The notes under the pieces: generated by a model
Told to the model about the DNA's origin: nothing
Database searches by the model: none
The model's input: the letters and a program-made list of their open reading frames with translations, nothing else
Made by a program: the position numbers and the translations under genes
Part shown: one piece after another, positions 1 to 6,135 of the stretch
Position numbering within the stretch: the first letter of the stretch is position 1
Layout of the letters: the number at the start of each line of letters is the position of its first letter
From: an uncultured Lachnospiraceae bacterium
GTDB taxonomy: Bacteria > Bacillota > Clostridia > Lachnospirales > Lachnospiraceae
Reading direction: 5' to 3'
Length of the DNA stretch: 7,536 nucleotides
NCBI GenBank assembly: GCA_910587295.1
Contig: CAJULP010000033.1
Location: 1 to 7,536, forward strand

Positions 1-134
1 CAAGCCAGAGTTTTGCCTAATCCTTTCTTCAGATTCCACCTCACGATGGACACCCTTGGCTTCGGCTGTATCCTTCCCACTGCCGGGCGGATTGGGGACT
101 TTCACCCGTTAGAACGTGTGCCCACCGGGCACAC
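1..134 (-). mobile_element. 5' end of a group IIC intron (domain I start), cut by window edge
   Basis: Read on the minus strand from 134, the sequence opens with GTGTGCCC, the GUGYG 5' consensus of group II introns. It continues with the ACGGGTGAAAGTCC element of domain I and later CAAGGGTGTCC and GTGGAATCTGAAG, which resemble the class C (bacterial IIC) introns I know from Firmicutes. The 5' exon is the terminator at 136-171, ending in CTTTTTG immediately before the intron; class C introns characteristically insert just behind such terminators. Only about 134 bases of domain I are inside the window, so whether the element carries its reverse transcriptase/maturase cannot be seen. An open frame on the opposite strand here (13-225) is an artefact of this structured RNA. 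Confidence 0.85.
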
Positions 135-135
135 C

Positions 136-171
136 AAAAAGAATCCCTATGCCACAACCGACACAGGGATT
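136..171 (-). terminator. Intrinsic terminator of the ligA-parM-parR operon, 5' exon of the intron
   Basis: On the minus strand, AATCCCTGTGTC pairs with GGCATAGGGATT (12 bp including G-U pairs) around a six-base loop, GGTTGT, and is followed by CTTTTTG. It lies about 260 bases after the parR stop on the same strand, with no other gene in between, so it most likely ends the parR transcript. The group II intron starts directly after the U-tract. Confidence 0.8.
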
Positions 172-236
172 ATTATACTTCTATATTCAAATTATCAACT
201 TACACATTCCCCTCCGCTAACGTAAAATATCCCAGA

Positions 237-317
237 GAGTTGCACATCTGTTACATTTCATTACAAATATGCAACTCCTGCCCTCTAATTGTCCTTAAAT
301 ACCGAAATCTGCAACTC
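237..317. repeat. Three GAGTTGCA-type repeats, candidate ParR-binding iterons
   Basis: Three related elements lie in the spacer after parR. GAGTTGCACATCTGTTAC is at 237-254 on plus. GAGTTGCATATTTGTAAT is at 260-277 on minus. GAGTTGCAGATTTC is at 304-317 on minus. The first two form an inverted repeat matching at 14 of 18 positions, with a five-base spacer; the second and third are in the same orientation, 40 bases apart. They lie in a 258-base AT-rich, gene-free stretch (172-429) that otherwise shows only a small 6-bp hairpin at 379-394. ParR-type proteins bind iterated centromere sites, so a centromere role is plausible, but only three copies are present and the position after parR rather than before parM is unusual. 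An operator, or an RNA hairpin in the 3' untranslated region, is the alternative. Confidence 0.5.
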
Positions 318-429
318 ATTACTTACATCTATTATCATATCTATTGCAAAATCCTATAAAAGAGTCTGATCAGCAACACCATAGATACCTACGGCATAAC
401 TCTCTGTCCCCAAACTCCTGACAAGATAT

Positions 430-804
430 CTAACTGATAAAATCCAGAACTCCACTAAGTTCATCCGGCAAACACCCACATGCTTCTGGTAATCCTGCTT
501 CTTCCGGCATAGATTTCTCTGGAGTCTTCTGTACAGTTACAGTACCGATACCTGACAATAATGCCCCTACCAGCTTCATCCCTTGTTCCTGTATCTCTTC
601 CCGCACCGTTACAAGCATATGTTCATGGAACTGCTGACGCTCTGCCATCTCTAATTTTACATTGAGATATTCCTCTAAAACTCTCTTCACATAAGAGGTA
701 AGCGATACGGAACCCGCTGTTTCCACCAGTTTCATGTACAGACTACTATCCGCTTCATCTTCCATATTAAAGCGAAGAAATATCGCTTTTTGTTGTCCAG
801 CCAT
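430..804 (-). CDS. ParR/StbB-like small DNA-binding segregation protein
   Basis: This 124-residue protein is encoded directly after a ParM-type ATPase gene. Residues 6-14 (KAIFLRFNM) look like the beta strand of a ribbon-helix-helix domain, followed by two helical stretches to about residue 55; the middle (about 53-85) is helical and charged, and the tail from about 92 is acidic and probably flexible. This layout fits ParR/StbB centromere-binding adaptors, in which the N-terminus dimerises on DNA repeats and the C-terminus contacts the ParM filament. The start is well supported: AGAAGG lies seven bases before the ATG and sits inside the last codons of parM, only four bases separating the two genes, so translation is probably coupled. 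Sequence similarity in this family is weak, so the call rests on size, fold pattern and position. A plain transcriptional regulator of the operon is the alternative. Confidence 0.7.
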   Translation of the reverse strand: MAGQQKAIFLRFNMEDEADSSLYMKLVETAGSVSLTSYVKRVLEEYLNVKLEMAERQQFHEHMLVTVREEIQEQGMKLVGALLSGIGTVTVQKTPEKSMPEEAGLPEACGCLPDELSGVLDFIS

Positions 805-808
805 CAGT

Positions 809-1729
809 TCACCTTCTCTCTAACATCTGCCCGGCAAGAAACTCATAGCCTTTCGCATTGGCACACAAGTCACAGTCGTAAGCGGTATGATTTCTGAATT
901 TTCCTGCATGTTCACGCGCCATCAGCGCACCACCGCCTACATAAATAATGTTGATATAGTCAAGACTGTAACCCCGTTCAGAAAGTTCCAGTTCAAGAGA
1001 ATGTATCTTTTCCCGCATCATCCCGTTTACCAGTTCCGCATACACGATGGGAAGGTGGCTCTCTTCTTTTAACAGCACCTTCATCACTTCATGCTCCGGT
1101 ATGTCCTTCCCTGTCTGTACCTTCATGTCCCGCTGAATCTCCTTCATCCACTTGACCATCGCCTTTTCGATTGTGATGGACTTACTCTCCACCGGGAACC
1201 CGTTCTGCACATATACCACATCCGTTGTCTTGCTCCCGATATCCACAATCAGGTAGTCGCCTTTCATGTTTCCGAGTCTGGAAGCGATAGCGGAATAGCA
1301 CTGCGGGCAGACAATCACCTTCGCAATTTTCACGGAATAATCCGTACCCTCATAAGAAAAGTCCATTGCGCCCTGCCTGCTGTAATAATCGATCAGCTTC
1401 AGCTTATCCCTCCCATAGTTGGAAAAAGGCAGCCCCGCCACAAGTATGATCTCTGCTTTGCAAAGTCCTTCTTTCCGCAGTTCCATAGCGATACCTACCA
1501 TGGTGCGGAGCCTTGCCGTATCATCTGATACCTTGTCTTCCGTGATCACCGCCCTGCCTTCCCCGACCTTGTAGTATTCCCCATCATAGAACAGGGAATT
1601 TTCCTGTAAGGTCGGCTCCGCGCTCCCAAGCATATGTACGCCGTTGTCAAATATGAAGTTCGCTGTCTTTCCTAACTGATAACCGTCATCGAAACCTATG
1701 ATATATCTCCCGTCATCCAGTCTGATCAT
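809..1729 (-). CDS. parM: ParM/StbA-family actin-like ATPase (plasmid segregation)
   Basis: The 306-residue protein has the actin-fold ATPase signature. Phosphate-1 lies at residues 12-22 (GFDDGYQLGKT), the phosphate-2 motif at 160-172 (LIVDIGSKTTDVV, D163 the likely metal/nucleotide residue), and the adenosine motif at 261-268 (IIYVGGGA). ParM proteins polymerise with ATP in the cytoplasm and push plasmid copies apart after being seeded by ParR on a centromere. Length is near the usual 300-350. The gene starts 19 bases after ligA with AGGAGG twelve bases before the ATG, and is followed after four bases by the ParR-like gene, so the three form one operon. Several cysteines occur (C90, C141, C144, C286, C289); the CxxC pairs at 141-144 and 286-289 are a detail I do not recognise from classical ParM. 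A segregation role is inferred from family and partner; related actins in Firmicute phages and conjugative elements may have other cargo. Confidence 0.85.
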   Translation of the reverse strand: MIRLDDGRYIIGFDDGYQLGKTANFIFDNGVHMLGSAEPTLQENSLFYDGEYYKVGEGRAVITEDKVSDDTARLRTMVGIAMELRKEGLCKAEIILVAGLPFSNYGRDKLKLIDYYSRQGAMDFSYEGTDYSVKIAKVIVCPQCYSAIASRLGNMKGDYLIVDIGSKTTDVVYVQNGFPVESKSITIEKAMVKWMKEIQRDMKVQTGKDIPEHEVMKVLLKEESHLPIVYAELVNGMMREKIHSLELELSERGYSLDYINIIYVGGGALMAREHAGKFRNHTAYDCDLCANAKGYEFLAGQMLERR

Positions 1730-1748
1730 CTTTTCCGTCCCCCTCCTG

Positions 1749-3782
1749 TCATGCCAGGATCATGTCAAGGAACTGCTGTTCCGTCAATACAGGGATGCCC
1801 AGTTCCTTTGCCTTTGCCAGCTTGCTGCCCGGTTTTTCCCCGCAGATCAGATAGTCTGTCTTACGGGTGACCGAACTTCCCGCCGTTGCCCCAAGGCTGG
1901 TGATCCTGCTGTTGATACCGTCACGGGTAAAATTCTCAAGTTTTCCTGTCGCCACCACTGTACATCCTGCAAACGGATTGTTCTCTGTCCTGTTTTTCAT
2001 AGTCTCTTCCTCTCTTTCCTGAAAATGAAATTCTTTCTGTAACGTTTTCCATAGTTTCAGGTTCTCCCCATCGTGGAACCATTTGCAGATGCTCCTGCTC
2101 ATCTTTTCCCCGAACTCCGGCAGGGATGTGAAATCAAAGCAGTCCACCGCCGCCTTTGCAAACTCCTGCAGGTTCCCCTTGAAAAAACCGTCCAAGGCTC
2201 TGCCCGCTGTCCTGCCGATCAACGGGATATCCATTGCCACCACATATCTCACGAAAGTCGTATGGCGGCTCTTTTCTATGGATTCCTGCATCTTTTCATA
2301 AGACCGCTCCCCAAAGCCTTCCATGCGGATGATCTCCCAGCAGTAACGGCCCAGATGGTAAAAGTCCTGACAGGTATGGAGGAACCCTTTTTCAATAAAC
2401 CTGTCGATGACCGCTTCTGAGATGCCGGAAATGTCCATTGCCTTTTTCCCCGCAAAATGAACCAGCTTCCGCAAGAGTTGGTTCCGGCAGTCTGCATTAT
2501 CACAGTGAAGTGTCTCGATAATGCGCCCGCCGCTACCCTTCCTCGCATAGATCCGCACTGCTTTCCCGCAGCAGGGACACTTCTTCGGTATCATGCCCTT
2601 ACCATAATGCCCCCTGTCAAGGTTGTCCTCGATATGCGGGATGATCATGTTCCGCTTAGACACCAGTATGCGGCACCCCGGATGCAGTTCCAGATCCCTG
2701 ATAAAGGAAATGTTGTGGAGGCTTGCCCTTGCTACACGGCAACCGTCAATCTCCACCGCGTCAAACACAGCCACCGGCGCGATCTCCCCGGAACGTCCGG
2801 GTGTCCATTCCACAGACCGAAAAACCGTCTCCTGTACCTCATCCTCAAACTTATAGGCGATACCGTCCTTATAATGATGGCCTGTCCTCCCGCATCCCTT
2901 GGAATAGGAGAGACTGTCGTAACGCAGCACCATGCCGTCTATCGGCAGTCCCCTGTCACCTGCGGTATCCCTCAGATCACGGATCCCCTTTTCCAGTTCT
3001 TTCATGGAAACCTTTGTTGTAAGCGGCAGGAACGGGCATACCTCAAATCCGAGTGACCGCATGGCTTCCAGTAGCTTCCCGCGGCTGTCCGCGATCTTAC
3101 CGAATCCCTCCATCCCTTCGATCACGTTGAGGGCATAGAAATGGATATGGCGTTTCCTGCAGGCGGCAGGATATAACAGCCTGATAGAGCCGGCGGCAAG
3201 GTTCCTCGCATTACATGCCTCTTTCCTGCCATCGGATACCTCCCCTTTTATCTCCTCAAAGTCGTCCTGATGGATGATGCCCTCCCCTATGACCACCAGC
3301 CTGCCCTTATGGGGGATGGAGACGGGCACGTTATAAAACGCGGGGATGTTATGGGTGACCAGCTCACCGGTCTCCCCGTCCCCTCTGGTGGATGCCTCCG
3401 CTAACCGCCCGTTCTCGTAACAGATCTTCACGGTAAGCCCGTCCAGCTTTAACATCAGCAGAGATGCCGATCTTCCCGCCATTTGCAGAAGTTCCTCCAT
3501 CTGCTTGGTCTTGTCAAGACTCAACAGCGGAATGGTGTGCCTCACCTTTTTCAGCGAACTGACCGGGACAGCGCCTACCGTCTGTGTGGGCGAATTACTG
3601 AGGATGATACCTGTCCGCTTCTCCAGTTCCTGCAGTTCATCGAAGAGATGGTCATACACCGCATCCGGTACGCTGGGCGCCGCAAGGTTGTAATATTCAT
3701 GCCTGTAGCGGTTCAGCTTTGCGACAAGCGCCGTGACCTTTGCGGCAGCTCCCGCCTGTGTTCCTTTCCGGATCTTTTTCAT
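1749..3782 (-). CDS. ligA: NAD-dependent DNA ligase, element-borne LigA paralogue
   Basis: LigA seals nicks in duplex DNA using NAD. Starting at the ATG at 3782 the protein has 677 residues, the normal LigA length, with all domains. Domain Ia is at about 22-55 (D40, Y43, D44). The adenylation motif KLDG has catalytic K112, followed by TRGDG at 132-136, E167 of motif III, NARNLAAGS at 191-199 and K311 of motif V. The OB fold is at about 320-390, the four-cysteine zinc finger uses C402, C405, C427 and C432, then come HhH repeats (about 440-565) and a C-terminal BRCT domain (about 601-675). Divergent points are R287 where motif IV normally has lysine (IDGMVLR) and SLDKTK instead of the usual SLDNAF. 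A GTG at 3842 would add 20 residues but lies inside a hairpin; the ATG has AAGGAG nine bases upstream. Probably a second copy beside the housekeeping gene, serving replication or transfer of the element. Confidence 0.93.
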   Translation of the reverse strand: MKKIRKGTQAGAAAKVTALVAKLNRYRHEYYNLAAPSVPDAVYDHLFDELQELEKRTGIILSNSPTQTVGAVPVSSLKKVRHTIPLLSLDKTKQMEELLQMAGRSASLLMLKLDGLTVKICYENGRLAEASTRGDGETGELVTHNIPAFYNVPVSIPHKGRLVVIGEGIIHQDDFEEIKGEVSDGRKEACNARNLAAGSIRLLYPAACRKRHIHFYALNVIEGMEGFGKIADSRGKLLEAMRSLGFEVCPFLPLTTKVSMKELEKGIRDLRDTAGDRGLPIDGMVLRYDSLSYSKGCGRTGHHYKDGIAYKFEDEVQETVFRSVEWTPGRSGEIAPVAVFDAVEIDGCRVARASLHNISFIRDLELHPGCRILVSKRNMIIPHIEDNLDRGHYGKGMIPKKCPCCGKAVRIYARKGSGGRIIETLHCDNADCRNQLLRKLVHFAGKKAMDISGISEAVIDRFIEKGFLHTCQDFYHLGRYCWEIIRMEGFGERSYEKMQESIEKSRHTTFVRYVVAMDIPLIGRTAGRALDGFFKGNLQEFAKAAVDCFDFTSLPEFGEKMSRSICKWFHDGENLKLWKTLQKEFHFQEREEETMKNRTENNPFAGCTVVATGKLENFTRDGINSRITSLGATAGSSVTRKTDYLICGEKPGSKLAKAKELGIPVLTEQQFLDMILA

Positions 3783-3817
3783 AAACTCACGCTCCTTCCT
3801 TTCCAGATCCTCACAGC

Positions 3818-3851
3818 AAGAACCCCATGCCATGTCCGGCACGGGGTTCTT
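3818..3851 (-). promoter_or_regulatory. 14-bp hairpin between prfH and ligA
   Basis: On the minus strand AAGAACCCCGTGCC pairs with GGCATGGGGTTCTT around a six-base loop (GGACAT). All 14 pairs form in minus-strand RNA, one as G-U; in plus-strand RNA that pair becomes an A-C mismatch, which suggests function in the minus transcript. It lies 66 bases after the prfH stop and 36 bases before the ligA ATG. There is no U-tract beyond the stem's own UUCUU, so it is not a textbook terminator. It may be a processing or stability element, or a weak terminator that sets the ratio of prfH to ligA message. Confidence 0.6.
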
Positions 3852-3916
3852 TATAGTGTCATGAATAGAATATATAGTTGCGGGAGCGTCTTATACGCTG
3901 TAGAACCGCAGGATCA

Positions 3917-4513
3917 TTACTGCCGTTTTTTCATAACAAACCTCTCTCCTTCATAAGTCCGCACAGGATTTCCCCTGATAATGCGGTTATGCTCCCGCCA
4001 TGCGGCGTTCGTCTGTTCCGCCTCCTGCTCTTTCTTCATATCTGCAAGTTTCTCCTGAAGCTTCTCCATCGCACGCTGCTTATTCAGAAACTGGCTCCGT
4101 TCTTCGGTAGACTGTGCAACAAGTCCTGTCGGTATATGGATGATCCGCACGCCTGTTTCCACCTTATTTACATTCTGGCCGCCTTTCCCGCCGCAGTGGA
4201 ACTTCTCGATGCGGTATTCTTTCCTAGATGCAATCTCACCCTGCTCCGGGATGATGCTCACATCCACATACCAGTTCTTCCTCTTGTGGTTCGGACGGAA
4301 GGGACTCTTACATATCCACAATACTGTCCCCTCAAGACTGCTCAGATCCTGCCTTGTCCGGAACCGGATGGAATCATAACAGCCTTTTTCATAGCCCCTG
4401 TTTTTGGAAATCTCTACCAGATCGCCATATTCTTTCTGTAATGCATCAAACAGCTTCGCCACCGCAAGCTGGCACTCGGACGGTCCCTGTCCTGCACTGA
4501 TCTGTACTATCAT
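3917..4513 (-). CDS. prfH: PrfH, peptide chain release factor homologue for ribosome rescue
   Basis: The 198-residue protein carries the release-factor catalytic domain. The GGQ motif at residues 111-113 (GGKGGQNVNKVETGV) inserts into the peptidyl-transferase centre to hydrolyse peptidyl-tRNA, and the C-terminal part has ERSQ at 138-141 and RGNPVRTYEGERF at 180-192, as in class I factors. The domains that RF1/RF2 use to read stop codons are absent, which, with the size and the rtcB neighbour, identifies PrfH. PrfH has been reported to release peptides from ribosomes whose decoding-centre 16S rRNA has been cut, after which RtcB re-ligates the RNA; that activity is family knowledge, not shown here. 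The ATG lies 15 bases after the rtcB stop, with GAGGAG overlapping that stop codon, so the two genes are co-transcribed and probably translationally coupled. Confidence 0.92.
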   Translation of the reverse strand: MIVQISAGQGPSECQLAVAKLFDALQKEYGDLVEISKNRGYEKGCYDSIRFRTRQDLSSLEGTVLWICKSPFRPNHKRKNWYVDVSIIPEQGEIASRKEYRIEKFHCGGKGGQNVNKVETGVRIIHIPTGLVAQSTEERSQFLNKQRAMEKLQEKLADMKKEQEAEQTNAAWREHNRIIRGNPVRTYEGERFVMKKRQ

Positions 4514-4528
4514 AAATCTGTTTCTCCT

Positions 4529-5638
4529 CTACTTTCTGCTCCCTGCCTTGAAATTATAAACAGGCTTCCATATCTCAGTTACCTCAACAGTATCTCTGAT
4601 CTGCTCTACAATCTCCGTAATTGAGCGGTAAGCGAAAGGCGCTTCATCTAAAGTATCTGCACTGACGCAACTGCTGTAGATGCCCTTCATCTCCTTTTTA
4701 AACTCCGATACCGTATACTGATTCTTTACATCATCACGCTTCAACTTTCTGCCGGAACCATGCGGCGCAGAGTAATTCCACTCTGCATTGCCTTTTCCAA
4801 TGCCTAAGATGATCCCGTCCCGCATATTTGCCGGAATGACTACCGGTTCTCCTTTTTTCGCAGAGATAGAACCTTTGCGGAGTATGCCTGAATCATCCAG
4901 ATAGTTATGCGGCACTGAAAACTGCTCTGCCGCTTTCCACTTCATGCCTTTCAGGATCTCCCTGACAATGATCTGCCTGTTCCACTCGGCATAGCACTGG
5001 ATGACCTGCACATCTTCCAGATATGCGGCCTTATTCTCCCCTTCCAGATAACTCATGTAATAGGGAACTTCCTTTCCTCGCTCTTTCAGGCTGGAATTAG
5101 CAAGTTTCGTGTAATACGCCGCCACTTCCTCCCCTAAATGCCTGCTCCCGGTATGCACCACAAGATACAGGCTGCCGTCATCACCCTGATCCAGTTCGAT
5201 GAAATGGTTACCACCGCCAAGCGTACCAAGGCTACTGTCCGCTTTCTGCCTGTTGATATGGCGGATACAATGAAGTCCTTCGTAAGAAAATTCTTCCGCC
5301 ATGTGGTGAGAGGCTTTGCGGATAGTGAAGCCGGACGGCACATTCTCCCGAATCACCCTGTCTAACTTCTGGAACTCCGCATTACTTTTATTCAGTTTTA
5401 CACAGGTCATGCCGCAGCCGATATCAACGCCTAAGAGCTGCGGGATAACCTTATCCGTGACTATCATGGAAAGACCTATCGGTGCGATCTTGCCCGGATG
5501 GATGTCCGGCATCATGCAGACCGCACTGCCCTCCGCAGTTTCGTTATCACATATCATTTTTACCTGTGCCAGAGCATAATCTTCTACATCATCTGTAAAA
5601 ATCTTCGCTTCGGCGTAAATTCCTTTTACTGTTTTCAT
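4529..5638 (-). CDS. rtcB: RtcB-family RNA ligase paired with PrfH
   Basis: RtcB joins RNA 2',3'-cyclic phosphate (or 3'-phosphate) ends to 5'-OH ends using GTP and Mn2+. The 369-residue protein shows the metal and catalytic set: D72 and C75 in VDIGCGM, N144-H145 in GGGNHF, H162 in VVHTGSR, H244 in VPHNYLDD, and H293 in APHGSGR, equivalent to the histidine that is guanylylated. Length is typical of the shorter bacterial RtcB forms (about 370-410). The frame stays open upstream to an ATG at 5752, but that extension runs through an intrinsic terminator and has no family similarity; the ATG at 5638 begins MKTVKGIYAEAKIF, as RtcB proteins do, and has a purine-rich AAAGGAAAAGAAAG in front. Partner of prfH; substrate is probably damaged rRNA or tRNA. 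Expression must pass the terminator at 5675-5697, so attenuation is likely. Confidence 0.95.
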   Translation of the reverse strand: MKTVKGIYAEAKIFTDDVEDYALAQVKMICDNETAEGSAVCMMPDIHPGKIAPIGLSMIVTDKVIPQLLGVDIGCGMTCVKLNKSNAEFQKLDRVIRENVPSGFTIRKASHHMAEEFSYEGLHCIRHINRQKADSSLGTLGGGNHFIELDQGDDGSLYLVVHTGSRHLGEEVAAYYTKLANSSLKERGKEVPYYMSYLEGENKAAYLEDVQVIQCYAEWNRQIIVREILKGMKWKAAEQFSVPHNYLDDSGILRKGSISAKKGEPVVIPANMRDGIILGIGKGNAEWNYSAPHGSGRKLKRDDVKNQYTVSEFKKEMKGIYSSCVSADTLDEAPFAYRSITEIVEQIRDTVEVTEIWKPVYNFKAGSRK

Positions 5639-5674
5639 AATCTTTCTTTTCCTTTTCTCTGTAAAAATGGGCGC

Positions 5675-5697
5675 AAAAAAAGCACCCAAAAGGTGCT
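5675..5697 (-). terminator. Intrinsic terminator (attenuator) in the rtcB leader
   Basis: On the minus strand AGCACC and GGTGCT form a 6-bp stem around a TTTTG loop, followed by seven Ts. It ends 36 bases before the rtcB start codon, and the bases between (a T-rich run, GCGCCC, then the ribosome binding region) do not leave room for a promoter. Transcription of rtcB-prfH must therefore read through this terminator, the layout of a transcription attenuator. Upstream, CTGCACC at 5770-5776 resembles the stem's 5' arm and could compete for the 3' arm, but I could not resolve a clear antiterminator by eye. Confidence 0.8.
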
Positions 5698-5730
5698 GCG
5701 TCACACTTCTACTATCTATACAGTGCGGAA

Positions 5731-5770
5731 CAATAGAAATATCCAAGATCACTATCGGAACTTTCTATCG
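5731..5770 (-). promoter_or_regulatory. Hairpin in the rtcB leader RNA
   Basis: On the minus strand CGATAGAAA (5770-5762) can pair over nine positions, one G-U, with TTTCTATTG (5739-5731). Part of the 3' arm (TCTAT) could instead pair with the downstream ATAGA near 5717-5721, so two mutually exclusive folds are possible between the leader ORF and the terminator. GTTCCG occurs twice in this interval. The fold is proposed by eye only. Confidence 0.35.
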
Positions 5771-5786
5771 GTGCAGTAAAATAAAG

Positions 5787-5867
5787 CTATCTGTAAGATA
5801 CACGGAGTGACATACCTTTGATTGTCTGTTTCGTTATTCTGTTATGGATTGTTATATTTTTCTGCAT
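5787..5867 (-). CDS. Putative 26-residue leader peptide upstream of rtcB
   Basis: A short frame of 26 codons starts with ATG at 5867 and stops with TAG at 5787. It has one of the strongest ribosome binding sites of the window, AGGAGGGCTT at 5880-5871, three bases before the ATG. The peptide is basic and polar: it begins MQKNITIHNR and ends SLRVSYR, with about seven Lys/Arg and no hydrophobic segment. I know no family for it. Its position, about 90 bases before an intrinsic terminator that guards rtcB, is what a regulatory leader peptide would show, where stalled or failed translation changes RNA folding and lets transcription continue. That would fit a ribosome-repair operon, but it is inference. 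A remnant of a degraded gene is the alternative. Confidence 0.45.
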   Translation of the reverse strand: MQKNITIHNRITKQTIKGMSLRVSYR

Positions 5868-5919
5868 GGTAAGCCCTCCTTTTCTTTCTTGACCAATGGT
5901 TTGTTCATTCAACGGTTAC

Positions 5920-5948
5920 ATGCTAACACAATTAGCCGAAATAAACAA
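5920..5948 (-). promoter_or_regulatory. Possible sigma-70-type promoter for the rtcB leader
   Basis: On the minus strand TTGTTT (5948-5943) and TAGCAT (5925-5920) are 17 bases apart, and a TG one base before TAGCAT makes an extended -10. The match to consensus is moderate only. The place is right: it would start RNA near 5913, about 45 bases before the leader ORF, and after the terminator of the upstream SIR2-like gene. Confidence 0.35.
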
Positions 5949-6004
5949 GTCTTTCATTCACTGATTTCTGTAAAAACTTTATTTTAACCTGACTTTCCGA
6001 GATA

Positions 6005-6090
6005 CCCTGATTCCAAAAAGGAGAGTAATATTCTCCTTTTTGGAAAGCACCTCGCTCTCTCCCTAATCATTTTGGGATGGAGAGTCAGGG
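6005..6090. other. Compact three-way-junction fold after the SIR2-like gene
   Basis: CCCTGA (6005-6010) pairs with TCAGGG (6085-6090). Directly inside lie arm 1 (6011-6045, the 14-bp terminator hairpin) and arm 2 (6055-6084, CTCTC with GAGAG, then CCC with GGG across a two-base bulge), with a single nine-base linker. The closing stem abuts both arms with no unpaired base. Arm 2 forms somewhat better in plus-strand RNA, where T6060 can pair with G6079 as U-G. The region sits in the roughly 500-base stretch 5639-6135 that has no gene apart from the leader ORF. It may be a 3' untranslated structure of the SIR2-like message, a small RNA, or the end of an inserted element. Confidence 0.45.
6011..6045 (-). 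terminator. Strong hairpin terminator after the SIR2-like gene, possibly bidirectional
   Basis: TTCCAAAAAGGAGA and TCTCCTTTTTGGAA form a perfect 14-bp inverted repeat around a seven-base loop. Its core is a GGAGA/TCTCC stem flanked by five As on one side and five Ts on the other, so either strand yields a stem followed by a U-tract. On the minus strand it comes 91 bases after the SIR2-like stop and separates that module from the rtcB leader. Confidence 0.8.
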
Positions 6091-6135
6091 AGTTGCCAAT
6101 TACATAATACACCCGCTTCGGACTAATTGCAATTA

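Noticed and set aside
13..225. 70-codon open frame on the plus strand at the left end
   Set aside because: It is antisense to the group II intron domain I and the terminator; no ribosome binding site and composition dictated by RNA structure.
2457..3056. Long plus-strand frames opposite ligA
   Set aside because: They are antisense to a fully conserved LigA reading frame in GC-rich DNA and show no start signals or family features.
3783..3842. GTG start for LigA 20 codons upstream
   Set aside because: The GTG is buried in a 14-bp hairpin without a ribosome binding site, whereas the ATG at 3782 has AAGGAG at good spacing and gives normal LigA length.
5639..5752. 38-residue N-terminal extension of RtcB from the ATG at 5752
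   Set aside because: The extension passes through the intrinsic terminator at 5675-5697 and does not resemble RtcB; the ATG at 5638 begins the family's normal N-terminus.
5675..5880. T-box or known riboswitch ahead of rtcB
   Set aside because: I found no T-box AGGGTGGNACCGCG element and no riboswitch core that I recognise; only the leader ORF, simple hairpins and terminator are supported.
6090..6112. Possible fourth copy of the GAGTTGCA repeat (GAGTTGCCAATTACAT)
   Set aside because: It matches only at GAGTTGC and loosely after that, and lies more than 5 kb from parR; probably chance.
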